Assembly (NCBI GenBank): GCA_021796835.1
Contig: JAKABO010000001.1
Location: forward strand, 94,473 to 158,472
Direction of reading: 5' to 3'
DNA from: Pseudomonadota bacterium
GTDB lineage: Bacteria > Pseudomonadota > Gammaproteobacteria > Burkholderiales > Ferrovaceae
Length of the DNA stretch: 64,000 bases
Shown piece by piece: positions 37,529 through 45,617 of this stretch (its first letter is position 1; each line of letters opens with the position of its first letter). The notes under the pieces are model-generated. The model was not told the DNA's origin, made no database searches, and saw nothing but the letters and a program-made list of their open reading frames with translations. Made by a program: the position numbers and the translations under genes.

Positions 37529-38016
37529 AACTGCTTGGTATCGTTGGCTATTCCGGGAGCGGCAAGACCACCCTGATTGAAAAGTTGATCCCTTGGTTCA
37601 TGGCTCAGGGGTTGCGGGTGTCGGTGATCAAGCATGCGCATCATCAGGTGGATCTCGATCAGCCGGGCAAAGACAGTTGGCGTTTTCGTGAAGTTGGGTG
37701 TCAGGAAGTATTGCTGGTCACCACCCAACGCTGGATTCTGATGCACGAAAACCGGGAATGCTCAGAGTCCAACCTGGAAAATCTCACCGCCCGTTTTTCT
37801 CCCTGTGATCTGGTGCTGGTGGAAGGCTTCAAACACGGATCCATGCCAAAACTGGAAGTTTGGCGCACAATCACCGGAAAACCACCGCTCCACCCCGACG
37901 ATGCAAATATTTTCGCTGTGGCAACGGATCGTCCCGTAGTGAGTTCTCTGCCACAATTCAACTTGAACCAAACCGAGCCCATGGCTCTTTTCATTGCGCA
38001 ACGACTGGAATTATAA
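37525..38016 (+). CDS. mobB: Molybdopterin-guanine dinucleotide biosynthesis adaptor MobB
   Basis: A 163-residue GTP-binding protein. The P-loop is GYSGSGKTTLIEKL at the N terminus, followed by VSVIKHAHHQVDLDQPGKDSWRFREVG. Later LVLVEGFKHGSMPKLEVWR is typical of MobB. It assists MobA in forming the bis-MGD cofactor used by the assimilatory nitrate reductase encoded on the facing operon. Overlap with mogA and a two-base gap to moeA indicate tight coupling. Confidence 0.93.
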   Translation: MKLLGIVGYSGSGKTTLIEKLIPWFMAQGLRVSVIKHAHHQVDLDQPGKDSWRFREVGCQEVLLVTTQRWILMHENRECSESNLENLTARFSPCDLVLVEGFKHGSMPKLEVWRTITGKPPLHPDDANIFAVATDRPVVSSLPQFNLNQTEPMALFIAQRLEL

Positions 38017-38018
38017 AG

Positions 38019-39221
38019 ATGAATCCCCTGTCTCCCGAGGTCGCCCTTGAACGATTGATCGCCGGCATTCGGACTCGCCCAACCACTGAAATCATTCCTC
38101 TGGAACAAAGTCAGGGGCGGGTATTGGCTGAGGATCTGTGCGCCCGTTGCGATTTGCCCCCGGATGATGTCAGCATGATGGATGGTTATGCTGTTCGCAT
38201 TACCGACCTTGATGATCGTCCCTTGCCGGTTTCCCAGCGGATTCCTGCAGGTCGGAGCGCCCAGCCCTTAGCCCCTCAGTCGGTGGCGCGTCTCTTTACC
38301 GGGGCCTGTCTCCCGCTGGGAGCGGACGCGGTGGTGATGCAGGAGGACAGTGAGTTGGAAGGTTCAGAAGTGCGCTTCACCCACAGGCCGCAGCCGGGAC
38401 AGCATATTCGTCGACGGGGTGAAGATGCCTGCATTGGGGATATCGTCCGGCGTACCGGGAGCCGGGTTCGTCCCCAGGACATGGGCTTGCTGGCGTCCGT
38501 TGGGATTGAATCGGTGATGGTTTATCGCAGGTTGTCCATTACCGTGTTTTTTACCGGAGATGAATTGGTACAACCCGGTCATTCCCTGGCACCGGGACAA
38601 ATTTATAATTCCAACCGTTTTGTTTTGCGTGGTTTGCTCGAAGCGCTCCATTGCAATGTCGTGGATCTTGGGGTAGTTCCCGACAATCTTGATCAGACCC
38701 TGTCCACTCTCACGATGGCCGCATCTGCAGCCGACATCATACTGACTTGCGGTGGGGTTTCGGTGGGGGAAGAGGACCATGTGCGTACAGCAGTAGAACA
38801 AATCGGCCAGATCGACTTATGGCGAGTGGCCATCAAACCGGGGAAACCTTTTGCTTCCGGACAGGTGAACGGGGTGCCGTTTCTGGGCTTGCCGGGCAAT
38901 CCCGTCTCGGCTTTTGTCGTTTTTTGTCTGTTTGTGCGTCCCTTCATTCTCTCCAGTCAGGGTGTCCAGAACTGGAAACCCTTGACCTACCAGATTCGAG
39001 CCAACTTCGAATGGCCCCTGGCAAAGGGACGGACCGAGTGGCTGCGGGCGCAGTTACACAACGATGAGGAGGGCACCTTCCTGACCCTGATGGCGAATCA
39101 GGGTTCCGCATCCCTTACCTCACTGGCTCAGGCCGATGGGCTAGTGGAAATACCCATGGGGCGTCAGGTTGATCGAGGAGACACCGTCCGTTTCATGCCA
39201 TTTTCCGGATTATTGACATGA
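38019..39221 (+). CDS. moeA: Molybdopterin molybdenumtransferase
   Basis: A 400-residue MoeA. It has SQGRVLAEDLCARCDLPPDDVSMMDGYAV at the N terminus, FTGACLPLGADAVVMQED, STGDEL-type segment FFTGDELVQPGHSLAPGQIYNSN, LTCGGVSVGEEDHV and the molybdate-site region KPGKPFASGQVNGVPFLGLPGNPVSAFV. It inserts molybdate into adenylated molybdopterin. The start is the ATG after the mobB stop. The stop overlaps moaD by four bases. Confidence 0.95.
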   Translation: MNPLSPEVALERLIAGIRTRPTTEIIPLEQSQGRVLAEDLCARCDLPPDDVSMMDGYAVRITDLDDRPLPVSQRIPAGRSAQPLAPQSVARLFTGACLPLGADAVVMQEDSELEGSEVRFTHRPQPGQHIRRRGEDACIGDIVRRTGSRVRPQDMGLLASVGIESVMVYRRLSITVFFTGDELVQPGHSLAPGQIYNSNRFVLRGLLEALHCNVVDLGVVPDNLDQTLSTLTMAASAADIILTCGGVSVGEEDHVRTAVEQIGQIDLWRVAIKPGKPFASGQVNGVPFLGLPGNPVSAFVVFCLFVRPFILSSQGVQNWKPLTYQIRANFEWPLAKGRTEWLRAQLHNDEEGTFLTLMANQGSASLTSLAQADGLVEIPMGRQVDRGDTVRFMPFSGLLT

Positions 39222-39463
39222 AAATACTCTATTTTGGGCGTCTTCAGGATATTTTTGGCAGAACCGAGAGGATACCCTCGAGATACCCCAATCAGACCGT
39301 GGGTGAGTTGTTGGACGAGTTACGAGCCCGCAGTCCGGCGACTCGCGAAGCCCTGAGTCGTCCGTTCAGGGTTGCCCTCAATCAGACCATCCTCGTCGAA
39401 GAAACCGTGGTATTGCGCGATGAGGACGAAGTCGCCTTGATTCCCCCGGTGACGGGTGGATAA
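39218..39463 (+). CDS. moaD: Molybdopterin synthase small subunit
   Basis: An 81-residue ubiquitin-fold sulfur carrier. MKILYFGRLQDIFGRTE at the start, LNQTILVEETVVLRDEDEVALIPPVTGG at the end. The C-terminal Gly-Gly is thiocarboxylated to donate sulfur to cyclic pyranopterin monophosphate with MoaE. The gene for MoaE is 11 kb away in the second Moco cluster. It overlaps moeA and converges with nasC, 23 bp apart, with no obvious terminator between. Confidence 0.93.
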   Translation: MKILYFGRLQDIFGRTERIPSRYPNQTVGELLDELRARSPATREALSRPFRVALNQTILVEETVVLRDEDEVALIPPVTGG

Positions 39464-39486
39464 AATCATCCTGAGCAAGCCGATTC

Positions 39487-42252
39487 TTATTGGTGTTGAC
39501 CCAGCATCCGCCGAATCTCCGGCAGACAGGAACCACATTGGGTGCCGCAGCGCAGGGCAGCCTGTAAATCGGTGAGGGAGGAACCCTCTTTGATGGCGGT
39601 TTGCAGGGCATCTTCGCTGACCTCGAAACAGTTGCAAATCGTTCGACTCGAAACTCGAATCGAAGCCGGGGGGGTTGACAAAGGTGCCAACAGCCAGCGT
39701 CGAACTCCGGTCACGGTTTGCTTCTCCAAAAGAGCACTTTCCAGCCAGGGGGCCGCCAGGGTCTCGCCTGTCAAACGCGCTGCGATCAACTGATGATCCA
39801 CCAGAAGGGCTTTTTTGACGATATGGGCGCGGGCATCGTGGTATTCCATGCAGATTCCGCTGACCAGTCCAAAAAGTTGGTCTAGCGGTTTCAGCCAGGC
39901 AGCAGGAATCGGTTCGTCGTGAGCCAGATTCAGGATCACGGCAGGATGGTTTCGGCCTACCAAGGAGACACTGGCATAGCCAAAAGGGGACAGTAAGGGA
40001 GGGATCTGGTCGAGCCATTGAAGGGTGCACCGTCGTGCTTGTTCGCTATCGACGGCGCTTCCCATCATCACTGTAGTGTAGGGAAGTACGGCGGGTTCGA
40101 TCCGAACCACTGCATGTTTGAGTTCGGGTTGTTTGGAATGAGGATCGAAGTCTTTCAAAGTCAGTTCATTGACGCCGTGACTGTTGAGGCGATTACGGCC
40201 CCAATGCATCGCCATGAATGCCTGCCCCGAGGCAACTTCCTGAGAAGCCTGAAGACGAATCACCAATTTTCCCCGTGGACTTGATACGCTGACCAGAGAT
40301 CCCGGGGTCAGCCCCCGCCGCGCCATGTCGGCGGGGTTGAGTTGCAGGCAGGGTTCGCGGTCATGATTGCCGAGCTGGGCAACCCGACCTGTGCGGGTCA
40401 TGGTATGCCACTGATCGCGCAAACGCCCACTGGTGAGATGGAAGGGATAGCGCGCATTACAGCTTTCCGCAGTGAGCGAGGTGACTGGTACCACAAAATT
40501 GGCGCGACCATCTGCTGTGGCAAAACAGTGGTCGGTATAAAGACGTGCCTTATCCTGCGTGGCTCCCTGAGGGAATGGCCAGCGTTGTGGTCCCCGTTGA
40601 TCGAGGATGTCGTAATTCAATCCGGTAATGTCCAGGTCCCGACCCGCAGTGGTGCGGCAATGTTCCTCGAAAATTTCGCGGGGATGTTCATAGGGGAACA
40701 GGCGTTCTGCTTCTTCAACCCGTCCCAGTTCGCGTCCAAGGACATGGGCGAAATCGCAGCCGATGCGCCAATCGGCGCGGCTGTGGCCGGGCATGGCCAG
40801 GGCGGGGCGAACATGGGTGATACAACGTTCGGAATTGGTGACCGTGCCTTCCTTTTCCCCCCAGGTACAGGCAGGCAGCAGCAGGTCGGCGTAGGCGGTC
40901 GTTTCGGTATGGGCGTAGGCATCCTGCACCACCACCAGTTCACAACGGGTCAAAGCCTCCCGGATCAGGGCTTGGTCGGGCATCGAGTGGGCGGGGTTGG
41001 TGCAAACGATCCACAGCGCCTTGACTTGGCCGGCTCGTGCGGCCTCGAACAGTTCCACGGCGGAGAAACCGGGTTGGGCGGGTACCGAGGGAATCCCCCA
41101 AAGTTGGGCCACTTCCTCGCGATGTTGGGAATTGGCAAGGTCGCGATGGGCGGACAAGAGGTTGGAGAGTCCCCCTACCTCCCGGCCTCCCATGGCATTG
41201 GGTTGCCCGGTCAGAGAAAAAGGTCCGCACCCTGGTTTTCCGATCTTGCCAATGGCCAGGGATAAGGCGATCAGGGCGATGCCGTTGTGGGTACCATGAT
41301 GCGATTGATTGAGTCCCTGGCACCATAAGCTCATGGGGGTTGCGGCTTTTCCCCACCAACGAGCCGCCTGGATGATCTGTTCAGCGGAGAGACCACAAAT
41401 GTCGGCAGCAATGGCAGGCGTGGTTTCGGCAACCTGCTGGCGCAGGGCACCGAAACCGTTCGTGTGATCGCGGATGAAGTCCTGATCCAGTAGTTCCTCC
41501 CAGATCAGGACATGTAGCATGGCGTTGTAGAGCCAGATGTCCGTGCCTGGCAGGATGGCCAAGTGCAGATCTGCAGCCGCAGCAGTTTCAGTGCGTCTCG
41601 GGTCTACCACGATGAGACGCCGGCCAGGCTGCTTTTCGCGCGCGGCCTCGATGCGACGGTAAAGTATCGGATGAGCGTAGGCCATATTGCTGCCGGCGAT
41701 CAGCAGGCAGTCGCTCAGTTCCAGATCTTCATAACTACAGGGTGGAGCATCAGCCCCCAAGGTCTGCTTGTAGGCGACCACAGCACTAGACATGCACAGC
41801 CGTGAGTTGGTGTCGACATTATTGGTACCGATCAGACCCTTGGCGAGTTTGTTGAAAACATAGTAGTCCTCTGTCAACAACTGACCGGACAGGTAAAAAC
41901 CGACCGCATCAGGGCCATGGTCACGGATGATCTGGCCGAACTGGCGGGCAACTTTGTCCAGCGCCTCGGACCAAGGTAAAGGGATGGGCGCTTGAGTGCG
42001 TTCGGGACGCCATTCAGGAGTAAACAGACGGCCTTCGGGTCGGACTGACTGGAGCAAGGTTGCCCCTTTGGTACAAAGCATCCCATAATTGGCCGGATGG
42101 TTCGGGTCGCCGATGACCTGACGCAACCCATGGTCATCATGCTCGATCAATACCCCGCAACCAACGCCACAATAAGGGCAAGTGGCGGCGGTACTGCGTA
42201 CGGAAGGAGAATGCACAATCACTTCCGCGGTACGTGGATTCACTGTACTCAT
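39487..42252 (-). CDS. nasC: Assimilatory nitrate reductase catalytic subunit
   Basis: A 921-residue molybdenum enzyme reducing nitrate to nitrite in the cytoplasm. The N-terminal [4Fe-4S] motif is CPYCGVGCGVLIE followed by CTKGATL. Bis-MGD domain segments include VDTNSRLCMSSAV, LCQGLNQSHHGTHNG and CGPFSLTGQPNAMGGREVGG. A C-terminal BFD-like [2Fe-2S] domain reads NCFEVSEDALQTAI and LRCGTQCGSCLPEI. It is the last gene of the nas operon and its start overlaps the kinase gene by four bases. Function depends on Moco from the convergent moa operon. Confidence 0.95.
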   Translation of the reverse strand: MSTVNPRTAEVIVHSPSVRSTAATCPYCGVGCGVLIEHDDHGLRQVIGDPNHPANYGMLCTKGATLLQSVRPEGRLFTPEWRPERTQAPIPLPWSEALDKVARQFGQIIRDHGPDAVGFYLSGQLLTEDYYVFNKLAKGLIGTNNVDTNSRLCMSSAVVAYKQTLGADAPPCSYEDLELSDCLLIAGSNMAYAHPILYRRIEAAREKQPGRRLIVVDPRRTETAAAADLHLAILPGTDIWLYNAMLHVLIWEELLDQDFIRDHTNGFGALRQQVAETTPAIAADICGLSAEQIIQAARWWGKAATPMSLWCQGLNQSHHGTHNGIALIALSLAIGKIGKPGCGPFSLTGQPNAMGGREVGGLSNLLSAHRDLANSQHREEVAQLWGIPSVPAQPGFSAVELFEAARAGQVKALWIVCTNPAHSMPDQALIREALTRCELVVVQDAYAHTETTAYADLLLPACTWGEKEGTVTNSERCITHVRPALAMPGHSRADWRIGCDFAHVLGRELGRVEEAERLFPYEHPREIFEEHCRTTAGRDLDITGLNYDILDQRGPQRWPFPQGATQDKARLYTDHCFATADGRANFVVPVTSLTAESCNARYPFHLTSGRLRDQWHTMTRTGRVAQLGNHDREPCLQLNPADMARRGLTPGSLVSVSSPRGKLVIRLQASQEVASGQAFMAMHWGRNRLNSHGVNELTLKDFDPHSKQPELKHAVVRIEPAVLPYTTVMMGSAVDSEQARRCTLQWLDQIPPLLSPFGYASVSLVGRNHPAVILNLAHDEPIPAAWLKPLDQLFGLVSGICMEYHDARAHIVKKALLVDHQLIAARLTGETLAAPWLESALLEKQTVTGVRRWLLAPLSTPPASIRVSSRTICNCFEVSEDALQTAIKEGSSLTDLQAALRCGTQCGSCLPEIRRMLGQHQ

Positions 42253-43988
42253 CGTAATCCTGCTGGAAGTCTGGAAAAATAGTAGAGGGCCACCAGATTG
42301 ACGAACAATGATAATCCCGCAAAAACTTTAAATGTCATGGCAGGATGACGTTCCATCATGGGGATGGAGCGGGGACGAGTCAGGGGGCGGTGGACACCCC
42401 GTTCGAGGGCGACCAGAAATTCGTCGGCAGTTTCAAAACGGTGTCTGGGGTGGGGGGAACAGGCCGTCAGCAGAATATTTTCCAACCATTCCGGAGTGTC
42501 CGGACGATACCGGGTGGGAGGGACAGGGGTGGCGAAATGAGGATGCTGGAACGGTTCGATTTCACCATACGGGTATTTTCTGGTCAGCAAGTGATAGAGA
42601 GTCACTCCGGCGGCGTAAAGGTCGCTTGACTCGCTACACGGGGTTCCGGCGAACAGTTCTGGAGCCATGTAGGAGGGTGTGCCCGGATTATTGATCTCGG
42701 TCAGCAGGTTACCCTCTGAAGCGGCGACGCCCAGATCCAGAATGTGCAGATGACCCTCTGTGTCGATGTGCAGATTGTCTGGTTTGATGTCTCGATGCAG
42801 GATTCCGAGCCGATGGAGATACCCCAATCCCTTGAGCAGCCCAAACCCCAGTTTCGTGACCTCTTCCGGGTCAAAACGATGGCCTCGTTGCAGACGTGAT
42901 GCAAGGGTTTCGCCCTCATGCCAGGTCATCAAGTAGTAGAGGTAACTGCGCATGGGATGACTGACCACCTGCGGAAAAGCACGGTTGATTACTCGTCTCG
43001 CCAACCATTCTTCGTGACTGAGTGCAGCCCGTGCCTCGTCATCGCCATGCCCACTCTGGAGCGTCTTGAGAACCAGTTTTTCCGGTCCCTGGGGCGTTGG
43101 GCGTGACACTCGGTACAGCAGAGTGACGCGCGATTGGTGGAGCATGGCCTCGACGGTGAGCCCGTCGAGGGTCTGACCAACCCCGAGGGTTGGGGGCAGT
43201 GGTCGCTGCAATGCGGTTTCCAGCCAATGATCGAAGTAAGGTCCGGGAACCGATGTGATGGCGACCATCAGGCAACTGCAATTGTCACGACTCCCCGAAG
43301 TCTCTGCCTGATCGGCCAGAGCATCGGCGGCGACTTGAGGATCCAGAGTATGCGCCAGAAGATCCTCGATCTGTGTCTTGGGTAAAACACTCCAGGCCCC
43401 GTCGGTCAAGAGCAGAAAGCGATCTCCGGGTTGAATTTCGCCCTCGAGATGGTCCAACTTGAAATGGTCGTCGAGCCCGACGGCGCGGCTCAAAACATTG
43501 GCCAACTCGGGATGGGGCCAGACGTGATCTTCCGTCAATTGGGTCAGTTGACCATTACGCCATAGATAGGCTCGGGAATCACCCACATGAGTTAGATGAA
43601 AGCGATTGCCACGTAGAACCACTGCGGTGAGGGTGGTGGCCATTCCGGCATATTCCCGACAACGCCTCCCCTGCGCCACCAGCCAGCGGTTGGTGGCGTT
43701 CAGCACCAAATCCAGGGAACGACCCACCCCCAGAGTTTCTGGCGTGGAGTAATAATCCGACAGCAGACTCCGTACCGAGAATTCGGCGGCTTCTCGCCCC
43801 AGTGCATGTCCACCGACACCATCGGCGATGGCAAAGAGCGCACCTTTTTTTTCCAGGTCCTCACCTTGAGGAAGGGTGGACCCGAGAAAGTCCTGGTTGT
43901 CGGGGCGACCACCGATGCGGGTGGTCATTCCCAGGGTGACTTCCAGTCGGGATCGGTGTTGGCCTGAATTTTTTTCGAGAGTTTTCAT
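42249..43988 (-). CDS. Fused PP2C phosphatase and Ser/Thr protein kinase
   Basis: A 579-residue bifunctional protein. Residues about 15-240 form a PP2C-type phosphatase: RIGGRPDNQDFLG, FAIADGVGGHALGREAA, LTHVGDSRAYLWRNG, LLLTDGAWSVL and GSRDNCSCLMV. Residues about 270-530 form a Hanks kinase: KLVLKTL, catalytic loop LHRDIKPDNLHID, and DLG in place of DFG. A C-terminal membrane helix follows (FKVFAGLSLFVNLVALYYF). Such fusions sit next to nitrate transporter and nirB genes in Pseudomonas-type nas operons. Its target is unknown; the adjacent transporter or reductases are candidates. Confidence 0.9.
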   Translation of the reverse strand: MKTLEKNSGQHRSRLEVTLGMTTRIGGRPDNQDFLGSTLPQGEDLEKKGALFAIADGVGGHALGREAAEFSVRSLLSDYYSTPETLGVGRSLDLVLNATNRWLVAQGRRCREYAGMATTLTAVVLRGNRFHLTHVGDSRAYLWRNGQLTQLTEDHVWPHPELANVLSRAVGLDDHFKLDHLEGEIQPGDRFLLLTDGAWSVLPKTQIEDLLAHTLDPQVAADALADQAETSGSRDNCSCLMVAITSVPGPYFDHWLETALQRPLPPTLGVGQTLDGLTVEAMLHQSRVTLLYRVSRPTPQGPEKLVLKTLQSGHGDDEARAALSHEEWLARRVINRAFPQVVSHPMRSYLYYLMTWHEGETLASRLQRGHRFDPEEVTKLGFGLLKGLGYLHRLGILHRDIKPDNLHIDTEGHLHILDLGVAASEGNLLTEINNPGTPSYMAPELFAGTPCSESSDLYAAGVTLYHLLTRKYPYGEIEPFQHPHFATPVPPTRYRPDTPEWLENILLTACSPHPRHRFETADEFLVALERGVHRPLTRPRSIPMMERHPAMTFKVFAGLSLFVNLVALYYFSRLPAGLR

Positions 43989-44001
43989 GTCATGACCTGG
44001 T

Positions 44002-45216
44002 TCAGATCCTTGCGTCGGTCAGATAACTGGCTCCCCAAGTGGTGCGCCAGCGACGCTTGACCCTGCTGAGGCCGACCAGTGCCAACAAAGCCAGAGTCGC
44101 AAAGATCAGAAACCCGGCCTGATAACTACCTGTCATTTGGCGCGAGTACCCAAGGGAGGATGCCAGATAAAAGCCGCCTACGCCTCCGGCCATCCCAACC
44201 AGTCCGGTCATCACCCCAATTTCCCTGCGAAAGCGCTGAGGGACCAACTGGAAGACTGCACCATTGCCCATACCTAGGGCAAGCATGGTGATGACAAAGA
44301 AGACCAGGGTCACCCAAGCGTAGGGTAGCCCAAAACTGGCGATGAACAAAGTCAGGGTAGCAATTCCGTACATGATGGTAAGGGTTTTGACCCCTCCCAC
44401 CCGATCCGCTACATTCCCGCCCAAAGGACGCACCAGAGACCCTGCAAATACGCAGGCGGCCGTAAACAGGCCGGCAGTTTTTGGATCAAGGCCATATTGG
44501 GTATTGAAATAGATGACCAGAGAGGAGGCAAGGCCTACGAATCCGCCAAAGGTCACGCTATAAAAGAACATGAACCACCAGGCGTCCTGATCCTTGAGTA
44601 CAGCCAGGTATTGGGGCAGGGTTTTGGGGGGAGGAGGGTTGGGCGCATCCTGGGCCAGCGCAATGAAGAGTACGAACACCATGGCGAGCGGAATCAGGAC
44701 CAGGCCAAACACATTATTCCAGCCAAAGAGGGCAGCCAAACCTGGCGCAAAGAGGGCAGCCAGGGCGGTGCCGGAATTTCCGGCACCGGCAATACCCATG
44801 GCAGTACCCTGATATGCGGGAGGATACCAGCGCGATGCCAGAGGAAGGGCGGCGGCAAAGGAGGCGCCAGCCACACCCAGCAATATTCCCAAGGCCAGTA
44901 CTTCCCGATATGAATGGATGCCGTGGAGCCATGCGAAGCCAAGCCCCAGCAGCACCAGAATCTGGCCGATGATGCCAGCCTTGCGCGGTGATAGATGATC
45001 CACCAGAAGTCCCATCGCGATTCTCAGCAAGGCCCCGGAGAGTACGGGCGTAGCCACCATTAAACCCTTTTGCAGATGGTCGAGATGGAGGTCATTGGCA
45101 ATATTGACACCCAGGGGTCCCAGCATCACCCATACCATGAAGGAGATATCAAAGTAGAGAAACGATGCCAGCAATGTCGGGCTATGTCCCGACTTCAGAA
45201 ATATCTTCATGTCCAT
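44002..45216 (-). CDS. NarK/NasA-type nitrate/nitrite MFS transporter
   Basis: A 404-residue MFS protein with 12 hydrophobic segments. FLYFDISFMVWVMLGPLGVNIA in helix 1, GIAGAGNSGTALAALFAPGLAALFGWNNVFG (nitrate signature with conserved Gly/Asn) and the related GMGNGAVFQLVPQRFRREIGVMTGLVGMAGGVGGF mark the NNP family. It imports nitrate across the inner membrane. Three in-frame ATGs lie at 45237, 45216 and 45210; none has a strong ribosome binding site and I chose the middle. It lies between nirD and the kinase gene. Confidence 0.9.
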   Translation of the reverse strand: MDMKIFLKSGHSPTLLASFLYFDISFMVWVMLGPLGVNIANDLHLDHLQKGLMVATPVLSGALLRIAMGLLVDHLSPRKAGIIGQILVLLGLGFAWLHGIHSYREVLALGILLGVAGASFAAALPLASRWYPPAYQGTAMGIAGAGNSGTALAALFAPGLAALFGWNNVFGLVLIPLAMVFVLFIALAQDAPNPPPPKTLPQYLAVLKDQDAWWFMFFYSVTFGGFVGLASSLVIYFNTQYGLDPKTAGLFTAACVFAGSLVRPLGGNVADRVGGVKTLTIMYGIATLTLFIASFGLPYAWVTLVFFVITMLALGMGNGAVFQLVPQRFRREIGVMTGLVGMAGGVGGFYLASSLGYSRQMTGSYQAGFLIFATLALLALVGLSRVKRRWRTTWGASYLTDARI

Positions 45217-45277
45217 GTCGTCATTCCATCGATCCATTCAATCGGTTTAGAAACAAATCTGTTTCATTGCAGCACGA

Positions 45278-45604
45278 TCAGTGCGACTCGTGGCTTGACT
45301 CCAGGCTGATCCAACCGTCTTCCAGTTGCACGGGAACGGTAGCGGCACAACCTGCATCGGCTCCCTGGGCTTGTCCATCGACCAGGCTGATCCTCCAGCC
45401 ATGGAGAGGACAGGTGACATGGGTGTCGGTGACCAACCCCTGGGAAAGGGGGCCCTGTTTGTGTGGACACTGATCCAGCAGGGCGAATACTTGATCGTCA
45501 GCGGTGCGGAACAGCGCGATATTGGGAGGAGCGCCACGTTCGACCACGCGCGCGCCGAGACGGGGAATTTCATCCAGAGTGCAAATTCTTTTCCATTGGG
45601 CCAT
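45278..45604 (-). CDS. nirD: Nitrite reductase [NAD(P)H] small subunit
   Basis: A 108-residue Rieske-like protein. It has the cluster motifs DQCPHKQGPLSQG and VTCPLHGWRISL (CxH and CxxH pairs), so it could bind a [2Fe-2S] centre. It partners NirB in NAD(P)H-dependent reduction of nitrite to ammonium. It starts 13 bases after the nirB stop. Length agrees with NirD. Confidence 0.93.
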   Translation of the reverse strand: MAQWKRICTLDEIPRLGARVVERGAPPNIALFRTADDQVFALLDQCPHKQGPLSQGLVTDTHVTCPLHGWRISLVDGQAQGADAGCAATVPVQLEDGWISLESSHESH

Positions 45605-45617
45605 GACAAACTCCGAT

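Noticed and set aside
45250..45265. Small hairpin GAAACA-AATC-TGTTTC between nirD and the transporter gene.
   Set aside because: Six base pairs, AT-rich and without a T-run; not distinguishable from chance.
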